Source: Persicobacter sp. CCB-QB2
Lineage (GTDB): Bacteria > Bacteroidota > Bacteroidia > Cytophagales > Cyclobacteriaceae
Reading direction: 5' to 3'
DNA length: 64,000 nt
NCBI RefSeq assembly: GCF_001274635.1
Contig: NZ_LBGV01000001.1
Location: forward strand, 2,666,001-2,730,000
The notes beneath the pieces are model-generated. The model was not told the DNA's origin. It did not search any database and saw only the letters and a list, made by a program, of their open reading frames with translations. Made by a program: the position numbers and the translations under genes. Within the stretch, counting starts at the first letter, position 1; every line of letters begins with the position of its first letter. Positions 40,284-50,114 of the stretch are shown in pieces.

Positions 40284-41102
40284 TTATTGTTCAGACTTAA
40301 ACCGTTTTGGAGTAAGCCCCGTCTGCCTTTTGAAAAACTTCCCAAAATAAGAAGCATCCGGAAAATGGAACCTGTAGGCCAATTCTGCAATAGACTCCTC
40401 CGATGTTATCAGCCAGCGTTTAACCTGAAGCAGCAAATACTCTTCGATCAGCGCACCTGCATTTCGTTGAGCCGCTTTTTGACAAATTTGATTCAGACGT
40501 TGTGGGGAAATGTTCAGTTCCTGCGCATAGTACTTCACGGAACGCTCCGGAAATTCCTGTCCTTGTAACAATTTTTGAAATTCAGAAAATTTCAACTGGT
40601 ATTCTTCCTTCTTACTGTCGCCTTCTTCCTGAGAGGCTAAGGCTAAATAAGTTTTGAGTAAACCCTGTACGATTTGCTTTTGCCAAGAACCACTTTGTTG
40701 CAAAGCTTCTGAAAGTTGCTGGAATAATAATTCATAAGGAGCAGCCTTACGAAGCCTGGTTAAATCTTCTGCCTGGAACTTTCTGAAAAGCACCAACAGA
40801 TCAATATCCAGCATATCTTCCAAAAAGGCCTCTTTAAAAATCATGACATGGCCTTCCGCTTCCCTGGGCATATCAAAAGAATGTAACTGATCCTTCCCTA
40901 CAAAAAACATACAAGGTGCATGAATAGGGTAATTAATATCATCAATTTTATGATAGCCTTCCGCATCTGAAAAGAAGATGAGCTCAAAATATTTATTATG
41001 GCGATGATGTGACGTTTTCAAGATATTTTTCCTGAAAGGAGCGATCTTCACCGCGGATTTTTGGTCAGATTTATCTTTCGTAGGGAGTTGCTCTTCACAC
41101 AT
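40284..41102 (-). CDS. AraC-family transcriptional regulator (272 aa)
   Basis: The N-terminal ~150 residues form a cupin-like sensor domain (KYFELIFFSDAEGYHKID and PCMFFVGKDQLHSFDMP). The C-terminal ~100 residues carry the two AraC helix-turn-helix motifs: VKYYAQELNISPQRLNQICQ, and SIAELAYRFHFPDASYFGKF followed by FKRQTGLTPKRFKS. The signal sensed is unknown. It is divergent from the CstA-type transporter gene (201 bp between starts) and upstream of the TonB-dependent receptor, so either could be its target. Confidence 0.93.
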   Translation of the reverse strand: MCEEQLPTKDKSDQKSAVKIAPFRKNILKTSHHRHNKYFELIFFSDAEGYHKIDDINYPIHAPCMFFVGKDQLHSFDMPREAEGHVMIFKEAFLEDMLDIDLLVLFRKFQAEDLTRLRKAAPYELLFQQLSEALQQSGSWQKQIVQGLLKTYLALASQEEGDSKKEEYQLKFSEFQKLLQGQEFPERSVKYYAQELNISPQRLNQICQKAAQRNAGALIEEYLLLQVKRWLITSEESIAELAYRFHFPDASYFGKFFKRQTGLTPKRFKSEQ

Positions 41103-41303
41103 GTCCGATATTAATTTTGTACAAAAAAAGCACTTTCGTCACCACAAATCAATACAAAAGGCAAACTATTCAGGGGGGAAATGTTCATAAAAAATGGGCT
41201 ATTGACTTTAATTGAAGAAATCCCGAATTTAATGAGAAATAGCATTGGCTATCTGACCAATATCATCTCCATTCAAGCTGTTTTCTAAAAAGTTATTAAC
41301 CCC

Positions 41304-42782
41304 ATGTGGACATTTTTTATTGCTATTGCCGCCCTGATCACCGGATATTTTTTGTATGGCCGCTGGATGGAACGCCTTTTTGAAGCCGACCCAAAGCGGC
41401 AGACTCCTGCTTTTAGCAAGGAAGACGGTGTGGATTTTCAGCCTATGCCCTTATGGAAAGTATTCCTGATTGAGTTCCTGAATATTGCCGGTCTGGGTCC
41501 CATTTTCGGAGCCGTACTTGGAGCGCTTTATGGCCCGATGGCCTTTCTCTGGATAGTGATCGGCTGCATCTTTATGGGTGCGGTCCATGATTATTTCTCC
41601 GGCATGCTTTCGCTCCGAATGGGCGGTGCCTCTATTCCTGAAGTGGTCGGAAAATATTTGGGACCTGCCGGCCGGCAGGCTATGCGCATCCTTTCCTTAT
41701 TGCTATTATTAATAGTGGGGGTCGCATTTGTGGCAGGGCCTGCAGATTTATTGACCTCCTACACTGGCGGTGGGCTGGTCTATTGGCTGTATGGTATTTT
41801 TGCTTATTATCTATTAGCCACCCTGTTGCCGATTGACAAAATTATTGGAAGAGTATATCCCATCTTTGGAATTGTTTTGATGATCATGGCGCTCGGAGTG
41901 GCAGGGGCCATGCTGCTGGGAGAATTTAGTGGATCCGTTCAAATGCCGGAACTCCATTGGCGCCATTTATCCAATGCCCATTACCAGCCCGAAGTTCACT
42001 TGTTGTTTCCAATGTTGTTCATTGTAATTTCCTGCGGCGCACTTTCAGGCTTTCATTCTACGCAGGCCCCCATGATGGCACGCACCCTTAGCAATGAAAA
42101 AGAGGGGCGAATGGCTTTTTATGGCGCCATGATCGCCGAAGGAATACTGGCGATGATTTGGGCCATGGCCGCCATGACCTATTTTGGGGATGTAGAAGGG
42201 CTGAACCGGGAAATGCAAATAGCCGGACATGGACCGGCCTGGGTGGTGAGCGAAATTTGCAATAGTTGGATGGGAAAAGTCGGCGGACTATTAGCGCTCA
42301 TTGGGGTGGTGGCCTGTCCGATCAGTACGGGTGATACCGCCTTCCGCTCGGCCAGACTCATATTGGCCGACATATTCCAATGGGATCAGGGAGCGATCAA
42401 AAACCGGCTTATGATCAGCATTCCCCTTTTTCTGCTTGCTTTTTTTATGAGTCAACTGGACTTTACCACCATCTGGAAATATTTGGGAATCACCAATCAG
42501 CTCCTGGCAGTTTTGGTATTGTGGACGATCGCCGTTTATTTACAACGATCCGAAAAAATCCATTGGATCTCCTCCATTCCGGCTACTTTTATGTCGGTGG
42601 TATGCAGTGCTTACCTTTTGGGAGCGCCTTTGAACCAGGGTGGTTTAGGTTTACCGGCGAACTGGTTTTACCCTTTAAGTATTATTTTCGGCTTAACATT
42701 ACTGATCATCTTCCTTTACACGGGACGTAAAAAAGCCCAACAACAAAGGGTTTACCAATACAAAAAATCCCTGCAATCGTAA
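41304..42782 (+). CDS. cstA: CstA-family carbon-starvation transporter (492 aa)
   Basis: This is a polytopic inner-membrane protein of the CstA family, whose characterised members import peptides or pyruvate on carbon starvation. Family signatures include the N-terminal GYFLYGRWMERLFEADPKRQ, then DGVDFQPMPLWKVFLIEFLN, IAGLGPIFGAVLGALYGP, GAVHDYFSGMLSLRMGGASI and the conserved GFHSTQAPMMARTL. About 14 hydrophobic segments are visible. At 492 aa it is shorter than E. coli CstA (~700 aa), as in the short Bacteroidota members. It is divergent from the AraC regulator and convergent with bshC, which ends 28 bp away. The function as peptide or pyruvate carrier is inferred from the family. Confidence 0.92.
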   Translation: MWTFFIAIAALITGYFLYGRWMERLFEADPKRQTPAFSKEDGVDFQPMPLWKVFLIEFLNIAGLGPIFGAVLGALYGPMAFLWIVIGCIFMGAVHDYFSGMLSLRMGGASIPEVVGKYLGPAGRQAMRILSLLLLLIVGVAFVAGPADLLTSYTGGGLVYWLYGIFAYYLLATLLPIDKIIGRVYPIFGIVLMIMALGVAGAMLLGEFSGSVQMPELHWRHLSNAHYQPEVHLLFPMLFIVISCGALSGFHSTQAPMMARTLSNEKEGRMAFYGAMIAEGILAMIWAMAAMTYFGDVEGLNREMQIAGHGPAWVVSEICNSWMGKVGGLLALIGVVACPISTGDTAFRSARLILADIFQWDQGAIKNRLMISIPLFLLAFFMSQLDFTTIWKYLGITNQLLAVLVLWTIAVYLQRSEKIHWISSIPATFMSVVCSAYLLGAPLNQGGLGLPANWFYPLSIIFGLTLLIIFLYTGRKKAQQQRVYQYKKSLQS

Positions 42783-42810
42783 TCGATCACAAGGATTTGC
42801 TCTGCTTGGT

Positions 42811-44376
42811 CTAGCTCATCACATTAAACCTGAAGTCAAAAGCGATAAAAGCTGCTTTCAGTTCTTCCAGAAAATCCTCATTATTCAAATAGAAATTCAG
42901 AAAGTTATCATGACGCTCCTGTAAGCCACCGCCCGGAAATAATTTTTCCAATACGCTGTCGATTTGCTTCAGGCCCGTTTCATGCTTGCGCTCTTCCGAT
43001 TTTTTCAATCGCTTTTCGATATTATTCAAACTTTTCAAAGCTTTGGCTTCCTCTGCCCCAATAAAACCTTCCAGGCTTTGATCCACCTCGTGGGCTTTTG
43101 ATTTAATGGCGGCAAACACCTCCGCTAAAGCCTTTACATTTTCCTCCAGATTGATTTCCTGCTCCGATTCTTTATTGATGTAATCGGCTTTGATGTCTTC
43201 CGCATTTCGGAAAATCTCATCTGCCGGCAGGCCGATCTTCTCCCATTTATGTTGCAAATTCTTACTGAAAATCATGCCGAAATGACGAGGCAACAAAATC
43301 GGGAAAGGCACTTTAAAATGCTCAAACATGGGCTTTAGCTGCAACCAATAAGCCAATTCTCCGGGACCACCGCAGTATCCCAAATTCGGTAGAATCCATT
43401 CCTGATACAGTGGACGCATTACTACATTGGGGCTAAATCTTTCCGGAGATTTCTCAATGAGTTGATCAATCTCTTTGGCACTCATTGTCCAGCCTTTGTT
43501 CAGTACTTCAAAATCGCCATTTTCATTCTTGACCAAACGCTCCCGAACATCCTTCATCAAATAGAAGAAATTGATTTCCCGGGGGTGTACCTGTGCTTTA
43601 TATCCGGCATTGACCAGCTCTTCTGAAGTTTGCTGTACAATTTGCTGCGCCTCATGCTCAAAAAGATCTTTGCGAATCACCGGGCGAAACAACGATTTCA
43701 ATCCATTATTATCTGCATCCAGCACTAACAGACCATCTTTTCCGAACAATTCATTCACATAGTGTGCTACTGCTTCCGCCAAAGTTTTCTTTTTCAAATA
43801 GGCTTCTTCAAACAAAGGTAAAGCCTCTGGCAGTGCTTCCAGAATGACTTTCAATTCCTGTGGATTCATTCGCCCCACGGCTCCGGACTGCTCTGTTTCC
43901 CACCGATATTTTTTCCCAAAAAGATGGAAATAGGCAATCTCGGCAAAATCATGATCCTCGGAAGCCATCCAGTAAACCGGCACAAAATTATATTCCGGAT
44001 AGGCTTCTTTTAGCGCCTTACAGGTATTGATCACCGATACAATTTTGAAAATAAAATATAAGGGTCCGGTGAAGATATTCAGCTGATGGCCGGTGGTGAT
44101 GGTGAAGGTATTTTTATCCTTCATCATTAATCGCAAATTTTCCTTCACCGCATCAAAACGCTGCAAAGAAGCGTATTGGTTACGCAAAACCTGTGCGGTA
44201 ATCATCCGGTGCGCCATCGGAAAGGAAGCAGCCTTTTCCCTAAGCTGTTCTCCGAAGTTTTCTACTGTAGGAAATCGATGATAGAAGGGGCTTAATTCCG
44301 GTTTTTGATCCAAATAATCCAGGAAAAGGGAGGAAAAACGCTTGGTATCCTTCAGGGCGATTTTAGTAGTAGTCAT
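42811..44376 (-). CDS. bshC: Putative cysteine ligase BshC of bacillithiol biosynthesis (521 aa)
   Basis: BshC is proposed to add cysteine to GlcN-malate, the last step of bacillithiol synthesis in the cytoplasm. The length and motifs match the family: FSSLFLDYLDQKPELSPFYH at the N-terminus, TITTGHQLNIFTGPLYFIFK (about residues 93-112), VPVYWMASEDHDFAEIAYFH (about 140), and MRPLYQEWILPNLGYCGGPG followed by ELAYWLQLKPMF (about 320-345). A long coiled coil (about 400-475) precedes the C-terminal RHDNFLNFYLNNEDFL region. The gene is monocistronic and ends tail-to-tail with the CstA gene. Confidence 0.95.
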   Translation of the reverse strand: MTTTKIALKDTKRFSSLFLDYLDQKPELSPFYHRFPTVENFGEQLREKAASFPMAHRMITAQVLRNQYASLQRFDAVKENLRLMMKDKNTFTITTGHQLNIFTGPLYFIFKIVSVINTCKALKEAYPEYNFVPVYWMASEDHDFAEIAYFHLFGKKYRWETEQSGAVGRMNPQELKVILEALPEALPLFEEAYLKKKTLAEAVAHYVNELFGKDGLLVLDADNNGLKSLFRPVIRKDLFEHEAQQIVQQTSEELVNAGYKAQVHPREINFFYLMKDVRERLVKNENGDFEVLNKGWTMSAKEIDQLIEKSPERFSPNVVMRPLYQEWILPNLGYCGGPGELAYWLQLKPMFEHFKVPFPILLPRHFGMIFSKNLQHKWEKIGLPADEIFRNAEDIKADYINKESEQEINLEENVKALAEVFAAIKSKAHEVDQSLEGFIGAEEAKALKSLNNIEKRLKKSEERKHETGLKQIDSVLEKLFPGGGLQERHDNFLNFYLNNEDFLEELKAAFIAFDFRFNVMS

Positions 44377-44570
44377 GATTATTTTTTGAGCTTAAATTGT
44401 CCGCAGCAAATATCTACATATTGTGCTAAGAACAAAAAAAGTAGGGAGTCCGTTTTGGGGAATGTTGTTCTACTGACTTTTGAAAGGATGAATCCACCAC
44501 CAACTTTTATTGGTAAGCCCCTATCCCGAATAAAAGGGCTTGCCTCTCCCCAATTATATAAATATCTTTA

Positions 44571-44774
44571 AAGCTGAATTATTCACCGCTGGATTTAATG
44601 ATTCATTAAAAGCATCCTGGATGGGTTGACTGTTTTTTTTATAGCCCAAATTGAGGTAATCTTGATTTCTCCTCATTCCTCTGCTTCCCAGGGAAAAGCT
44701 CGGAATAGGAAAAACCCCTTCATTTTTCCTGCCTGGCAGAGCTATACGAAAATTTTAGCATGAATAATCCGGAT
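44571..44774 (+). repeat. MITE-like intergenic repeat, copy F
   Basis: Both ends are recognisable: AAGCTGAATTATTCACCGCT at the left and GCATGAATAATCCGGAT at the right (204 bp). The body contains GCCCAAATTGAGG, TTTCTCCTCATTCCTCTGC, CTCGGAATAGGAAAAA and CCTTCATTTTTCCTGCC. The right end lies only 37 bp before the ATG of the SNF2 helicase, so this copy forms most of that gene's upstream region. Confidence 0.8.
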
Positions 44775-44811
44775 AAAAACGATTTCCAATTTTTCATCAA
44801 TACTCAGGTAT

Positions 44812-47694
44812 ATGCAAGGAGATTTTTATAGGGTAATTTTTGGTTTAAAAAGGGTTCCGGCTTTGGCGGTTTTTCATGGAACACACATTCCGGAGAGCTG
44901 GCCGAATATCATTGGCTTTACTTCAAAGGTGAATGCGAAAGACCAATTGATACAGGCGCCACGATTCCTTCGAAGCAAAAAGGATTTTAAGAAATCCGAT
45001 GATGCCGCCGCCTATTTTGCTAGTGGTTTTGAGCGCATCATGCCGCTGGATTGGCTGAAATTTCTGCAAAGGAAGCGTAAACCTTCTGACTATACTCCCA
45101 AGCGTCAGGAGCTAATAGAGGCACATGAGCTGATGTGGGAAAACCGCAGGCAGCTGATAAATCTTACGCCTTATTTGTTGCCTGAAAATGCACGGCCTGA
45201 TCATCCCAAATTGCATGAAAAAGCGCGGGAATTACACTGGATGGAGTATTTCCAATTAACCTTTGAGCAACAGAAGGTTAATCAAAAAATACAAATTCGG
45301 GCCAGGGTGAGCTACGGTCAACGAAGCTATCAACTGAAGAAATCATTAGGAATAGGATTGTGGTTATGCGAAAATGATTTGCTGGTATTATTCCCCAGAG
45401 AACAAGCCTTATTATTACATGACTTAAAGCTTGAGGAAACACTTTCTTTGGATAAAAAAAGTTTTCAATCTCTGGATTTATCCGTTATCGTCCGGCTGGA
45501 AAGCCAATATGACATCCAATTTCCGGAGGCATGGAAGGCTGCCCGGGGGCTAAAGTATCAGGCGCTAAAAAACAGAATTCTTTATCTGGATACACTGGAC
45601 GGCTTTTTATTGATAAAACCTCGCGTTGGCTATGAAATTGAAGGGAATTACAAGGAATTTTCTCTATCGGAGGAAAAAACCATCATGTTTACCTCCCCAA
45701 AAGGGACGATCGCCTTCCATCGGGACCTCACGGGGGAAGCGGCTTTTCTGGATTCTCTGACCCAAATGCACCCGCGCTTTGGCAGGCAACGGCAAAATGA
45801 CAAATTTTTATCCTTTAATGAGGCCCTGGATGGTTTTTGGTTTTTAAAAGCTATAGAAAGATGGAAAGAAGATGGGGTAATCGTTTATGGAGAGACCAAC
45901 CTGAAGTCCTTCAATTTTTCGGCACATTACCCCAAAATGATGCTCAACTCTTCCAGTGGAGAAGACTGGTTTGACCTAAAAGCAGAAGTACACTTTGGTG
46001 AACAGCGGGTGGCCATTGCTGATATCAAAAAAGCCATTGATCGCAAGCAAAACTATGTGATGCTCTCGGATGGGAACCGTGGGCTCCTGCCCGAAAGCTG
46101 GCTGGATCAATATATGGATCTTTTCCGAGGGGCACGCATCACAAAAAAAGGGTTTGAGCTGAGTGCTTTTGATGTACACCTGATCAGACGCTATCAGGAG
46201 GAATTAGCACAACAGGAGCATATTGAAAAGCATTTGGAAAAAGTAGACCAACTCAAAAACTGGCACTCCAGCGAAACTATACAGGAATTACCCAAAGACT
46301 TTCAGGCCACCCTTCGTCCCTATCAACAAAGCGGTTTTCAATGGCTCAATAATCTACAACAAATTGGATGGGGAGCCTGCCTGGCAGATGATATGGGACT
46401 GGGGAAAACGGTACAGGTATTGGCCATGCTACTGAAAATACATCAGAAGCATGCGGGGCAGCAATCTCTGATCGTGGTACCAAAGTCATTATTATTTAAC
46501 TGGCAGCGGGAAATTGAAAAATTTGCCCCAAGCCTGAGCGCCTATGTACATCAGGGCCCGCTTCGAGATAAAAGCGGTGAAGCCTGGGCGGATTATGACT
46601 TGGTCCTTTCCACCTATGCCACCGTGCGCCAGGATATTTTGGTTCTGAAAAAGCAAACTTTTTTATATACAGTGCTGGATGAATCACAAGCCATTAAAAA
46701 CCCGGCGGCACTCACCACCAAAGCCATCAAGCAGCTAAAAACACGCTACCGATTGATCATGACCGGTACACCGGTGGAGAACAATACTTTTGATTTATAT
46801 GCGCAGATGGATTTTATTAATCCCGGCATGTTGGGAACCATGAGTCATTTCAAAAAGACCTTTGCACAGCCCATAGATAAAGATAAAAATGAACATGCTG
46901 CCCGCCAATTAAGGGAAATGGTCTACCCATTTATGCTAAGGAGGAAAAAAGAGGAAGTGGCCAGGGAACTACCGGAAAAAATAGAAACCACTCTCTATTG
47001 TGAAATGGAGGAAGAACAGCAGCAGGTGTATGATTACTACAAAAACAAAATTCGTGAGGAAATTCTGGACAATGAGTCAGAAGGAGGAATCTCCAGCCCC
47101 CTGACTGTTTTACAGGGTTTATCTAAATTGCGGCAAATATGCAATAGCCCTCAACTGATCACAGAAGGAGAAGAGGTTCGCTCCTCAGGCGTCAAATTAG
47201 AAATGCTGCTTTCCAAAATCAAAGAGATTCATCGGGAAGGGCATAAAATATTGGTCTTTTCCTTTTTCACCGGAATGCTGGACCTTATTGAACAGGCCCT
47301 CCATGAGCAAAACATTGGCACGGTCAAACTTATCGGAAAAAGCAAAGACCGGGAACAGCTGGTGGAGCAATTCAAATCCGAGGAAGACAAAACTGCCTTC
47401 CTGATTAGTCTGAAGGCGGGTGGTTTTGGACTCAACCTTACCGAGGCATCTTATGTCTTTTTGGTCGATCCATGGTGGAATCCGGCAGTAGAGCAACAGG
47501 CCATAGACCGTAGCCACCGAATCGGACAGGACAAAACCGTCTTCACCTATAAACTGATCTGCAAAAACAGCATTGAGGAAAAGATTTTGAATTTACAGGA
47601 AAAGAAAAAGCATTTGGCTGAAGAGCTAATCTCCACGGATGGGGCCCTGTTAAAACAACTGGATGGAACAGAAATAGCGGCGCTGTTTGAATAA
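44812..47694 (+). CDS. SNF2/Rad54-type DEAD-like helicase (960 aa)
   Basis: This is a Swi2/Snf2 ATPase that would translocate on double-stranded DNA. The N-terminal ~480 residues are a bacterial SNF2-associated region. The ATPase core has motif I DDMGLGKTVQVLAMLL (about 526), motif II VLDESQAIKNP (about 621, DESQ box), motif III MTGTPVENNTFDLYAQMDF, then the C-terminal lobe with LISLKAGGFGLNLTEASYVF and motif VI QQAIDRSHRIGQDKTV (about 897). The tail LQEKKKHLAEELISTDGALL is typical of the family. The biological role in this organism is unknown. The gene stands alone; the start at 44812 is the first ATG downstream of MITE copy F, and an upstream start inside the repeat is not supported. Confidence 0.93.
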   Translation: MQGDFYRVIFGLKRVPALAVFHGTHIPESWPNIIGFTSKVNAKDQLIQAPRFLRSKKDFKKSDDAAAYFASGFERIMPLDWLKFLQRKRKPSDYTPKRQELIEAHELMWENRRQLINLTPYLLPENARPDHPKLHEKARELHWMEYFQLTFEQQKVNQKIQIRARVSYGQRSYQLKKSLGIGLWLCENDLLVLFPREQALLLHDLKLEETLSLDKKSFQSLDLSVIVRLESQYDIQFPEAWKAARGLKYQALKNRILYLDTLDGFLLIKPRVGYEIEGNYKEFSLSEEKTIMFTSPKGTIAFHRDLTGEAAFLDSLTQMHPRFGRQRQNDKFLSFNEALDGFWFLKAIERWKEDGVIVYGETNLKSFNFSAHYPKMMLNSSSGEDWFDLKAEVHFGEQRVAIADIKKAIDRKQNYVMLSDGNRGLLPESWLDQYMDLFRGARITKKGFELSAFDVHLIRRYQEELAQQEHIEKHLEKVDQLKNWHSSETIQELPKDFQATLRPYQQSGFQWLNNLQQIGWGACLADDMGLGKTVQVLAMLLKIHQKHAGQQSLIVVPKSLLFNWQREIEKFAPSLSAYVHQGPLRDKSGEAWADYDLVLSTYATVRQDILVLKKQTFLYTVLDESQAIKNPAALTTKAIKQLKTRYRLIMTGTPVENNTFDLYAQMDFINPGMLGTMSHFKKTFAQPIDKDKNEHAARQLREMVYPFMLRRKKEEVARELPEKIETTLYCEMEEEQQQVYDYYKNKIREEILDNESEGGISSPLTVLQGLSKLRQICNSPQLITEGEEVRSSGVKLEMLLSKIKEIHREGHKILVFSFFTGMLDLIEQALHEQNIGTVKLIGKSKDREQLVEQFKSEEDKTAFLISLKAGGFGLNLTEASYVFLVDPWWNPAVEQQAIDRSHRIGQDKTVFTYKLICKNSIEEKILNLQEKKKHLAEELISTDGALLKQLDGTEIAALFE

Positions 47695-47825
47695 TAGCGA
47701 TGAGAATACTTTTTCATCAATTTATGCGTGCCTAAATGAATAGAAATCCCCATTCAAATTATTGTTTGGGGATTTTTTCTTTGTAGCGTAGGGTACTTAA
47801 AGTTGATTCATATGCCTGTTTATAT

Positions 47826-48038
47826 AAGCTGAATTCTACTTCACCCGGATCAATAAACCCAACAAGCTTATTCTCAACACACTAAAAGTATTTTCACCAT
47901 TTTTTAAAGCCCGATTTTAGGTCAAATTACTTTCTTCCCATTCATCTACTTCCTTTGAAATAATTCGATGTAAAGCACTTTTCCTTCATTTTTCCCACTT
48001 TGCAGTTAAAGGAGGCTTTTAGCATGAATAATCCGGTT
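47826..48038 (+). repeat. MITE-like intergenic repeat, copy G
   Basis: The left end AAGCTGAATTCTACTTCACC matches copy F with a small change. The right end GCATGAATAATCCGGTTT is well conserved. Internal blocks are CATTCATCTACTTCC, TTTTCCTTCATTTTTCCCAC and GCAGTTAAAGGAGGC. The central palindrome is decayed (GCCCGATTTTAGG). The length is 213 bp. A further right-end-like sequence, GAATGATCCGGTTTAA, occurs near 48131. Confidence 0.75.
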
Positions 48039-48143
48039 TAAGCTTACAAATTCAGGTTAAGCAAACCCAAATTATGGTTATTCAAACTAAACAACCCGCC
48101 CAACATCCATCAAAAAAATGAATTACACACCGAATGATCCGGT

Positions 48144-48836
48144 TTAAAAACAAAAACCGACGCTTAAACGCATCAATCGCTTTTCAAATTTCGCTTCTGA
48201 ATAAGTATCACCATTGACATCCATTAAACCAATGTTATAGCTCAGGCCAAAATCAATTCGCTTTACGCGTATGGAACCTCCCAACGTCACACCAGCATCT
48301 AATTGGTGATACATGGCATCTTCATCTTCTTCTGGTCTTAAACTACCGTTATAAAAGTCGCCTCCCTGATAATCAATGGAACCGGTTCTACCTCTGACCA
48401 CTCCAATATAGGGACCAAGAAAACCGGATAAAAACACCCCTTCCCGAACCATAAACGTCCCTTTTGCGGTAACTGGAATGGAAATATCCATTAGCATATT
48501 ATCTGCAAAAGTATAGTCGGCAATACCATTAGTCGCTGCCGGATCTATACCATATATGGAGAAAATGGCCCCTGTCTCTATTCCTACTACAGGATGAATA
48601 GGAAAAAAGTGCACATAGCCTAAATGACCTCCCTTCATCGGGTTACCTTCATAGGTCCTGTTGCCTTCAAAAACCTGCATTTTCGCAAAATCTCCGCCAA
48701 TAAAAACTTTATTGTGCATTCGGGATTCCGGTTTATACTTCCTTTTTTGCTTTTTTTTGTACTTATGCTTTTGAGCTAAAGCCGGTGATATTGAAATACA
48801 GCAAAGAAGTGCTATAAGTGTAAATAGGTTTTTCAT
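48144..48836 (-). CDS. Small outer-membrane beta-barrel protein (230 aa)
   Basis: The signal peptide is MKNLFTLIALLCCISISPALA. A very basic, tyrosine-containing segment (HKYKKKQKRKYKPESR, residues ~23-38) comes before an eight-strand-type barrel. Alternating strands include VFIGGDFAKMQVFE, GHLGYVHFFPIHPVVGIETG and GVTLGGSIRVKRIDFGLSYN, and the protein ends LMRLSVGFCF. The terminal Phe and strand pattern fit PorT/OMP_b-brl-type proteins. The function is unknown. It lies 180 bp downstream of another small barrel gene on the same strand. Confidence 0.8.
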   Translation of the reverse strand: MKNLFTLIALLCCISISPALAQKHKYKKKQKRKYKPESRMHNKVFIGGDFAKMQVFEGNRTYEGNPMKGGHLGYVHFFPIHPVVGIETGAIFSIYGIDPAATNGIADYTFADNMLMDISIPVTAKGTFMVREGVFLSGFLGPYIGVVRGRTGSIDYQGGDFYNGSLRPEEDEDAMYHQLDAGVTLGGSIRVKRIDFGLSYNIGLMDVNGDTYSEAKFEKRLMRLSVGFCF

Positions 48837-49016
48837 GATAATGGGTATTAATGAAATGGCAAAGTAAATATAGTTTATTTATATAAAATATTGCACTATT
48901 CACCTCTACTATTCTCTCCAAAATCTTCGTGACTTGCGCCAGACACCCGTTAAAGCATTTAGTAAAAACAACTTACCCCTTTAAACCTTCCTATTAATGA
49001 CGCAAAGCAATTTAGT

Positions 49017-49655
49017 CTAAAATATATATCCGAACATCATGCTGAAGGAGTAGTTCGACTTGCGTATTATTGGTTCTTCCAACTTCCATACATTGGTCAC
49101 TCCCATATCATACTTCACTTCAAAGACCAGCTGTCTATAAAAGGCCCCTCCCCCAAAAGAAAAACCAAAGTCCCATGGGTTCATTTCCGGTTCCATCTCC
49201 TTAGGAGAGGTCGCCATTGAGGAACCCACATTTTGGGCACCATTGGGTTCAACCGTATCTCTTTTAGCGCTAAGTGATCTGGCTACATATGGACCGGCAA
49301 ATGCATAAGCACTTAAATGCTCCTCCAGTTGTAGATTCGCCCTGAATCGCATGGGAAGTTGCAGGTAATAAGCCTGAATTTCCTCTTCTGTCACCACATC
49401 ATCAAACTCATATTTGCTCTTAGCCCCAAAAGACTGCACACTCAGGCCGGTATAAAAGGAAATATCTTCTCCCAAATCCCAATCAGCAAAGAACTCCCCA
49501 GAAATTCCCCATTGCTCGTCCATGGATAGAATTTCCACATCATTACTGGCAGAAATCTTATGATTAGTGATATTGGGCCCAATCTTCACCCCATATTTTT
49601 GGGAAAAAGCAATGCCGGCCACCATTGTTAAAAGAAAGGTCAGTATTAATCTCAT
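49017..49655 (-). CDS. Small outer-membrane beta-barrel protein, PorT-like (212 aa)
   Basis: The start is set at MRLILTFLLTMVAG (49655), which gives a signal peptide cleaved after AFS; the longer open frame to 49703 would add a charged extension in front of it. The mature part begins KYGVKIGPNITNHK and shows the alternating strands of an outer-membrane barrel, including ISFYTGLSVQSFGAKSKYEF, AYYLQLPMRFRANLQLEEHL and FGFSFGGGAFYRQLVFEVKY. It ends FSMMFGYIF. It belongs to the outer membrane beta-barrel (OMP_b-brl_2-like) group. The role is unknown. Confidence 0.82.
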   Translation of the reverse strand: MRLILTFLLTMVAGIAFSQKYGVKIGPNITNHKISASNDVEILSMDEQWGISGEFFADWDLGEDISFYTGLSVQSFGAKSKYEFDDVVTEEEIQAYYLQLPMRFRANLQLEEHLSAYAFAGPYVARSLSAKRDTVEPNGAQNVGSSMATSPKEMEPEMNPWDFGFSFGGGAFYRQLVFEVKYDMGVTNVWKLEEPIIRKSNYSFSMMFGYIF

Positions 49656-49824
49656 CCTGCAATATGCTTTTGATCGGGTGAAAAACCGCGCCTCACAAGG
49701 CAAATTTGAAGGATTGGAATTGATTTCGGATTACAATTCAACAATAAACTTTTTATTCTTAAAAAAATAAGCCTTTTGCCATGCTGCCCTCCTCAATTTT
49801 TCGTGATACTGCCCTGCTGCATTT

Positions 49825-50044
49825 TAGTCTAATTATTTCTGGATTACTCCTCGTTTAGCGGCAAGGCGGGAAAGATGAAGAATTGGTTCCTTATTTCGAG
49901 TTTTTCCAACGAAGTAGATGAATGAGGAGAAAGCAAGCCCACCCCAATTGGGCTGACTAAAAAAATCAGTGGGACCACTCGAAAGACATAGTCCTAAAAG
50001 CCCTTAGAAAAAAGCTGCTGAGTTTAGTGGTGATTACTTCAGCT
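49825..50044 (-). repeat. MITE-like intergenic repeat, copy H
   Basis: The 220-bp copy retains CTCCTCGTTTAGCGGCAAGG, CGGGAAAGATGAAG, TTATTTCGAGTTTTTCCAAC, GAATGAGGAGAAAGCAAGCC and CCCCAATTGGGC. Both ends are degraded (right end AGTGGTGATTACTTCAGCT), so boundaries are set by alignment with copies C and I. Confidence 0.75.
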
Positions 50045-50067
50045 GATACACACGCCATAAATAAAAA

Positions 50068-50093
50068 AGGCCGGTTAATAACATAACCGGCCT
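50068..50093 (-). terminator. Terminator of rimO
   Basis: AGGCCGGTTA / TAACCGGCCT is a perfect 10-bp stem with a six-base loop, followed on the minus strand by a T run. It lies 21 bp beyond the rimO stop. Confidence 0.88.
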
Positions 50094-50114
50094 AAAAATA
50101 TCGTGTAAAACGCT

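Noticed and set aside
44571..44774. MITE copies as deletion derivatives of the IS66 or ISNCY element present here
   Set aside because: The terminal sequences differ: IS66 ends begin GTAAGCCTTCAGC and the ISNCY ends GGCTGTAAGAAAA, neither resembling AACCCGAATTATTCACC.
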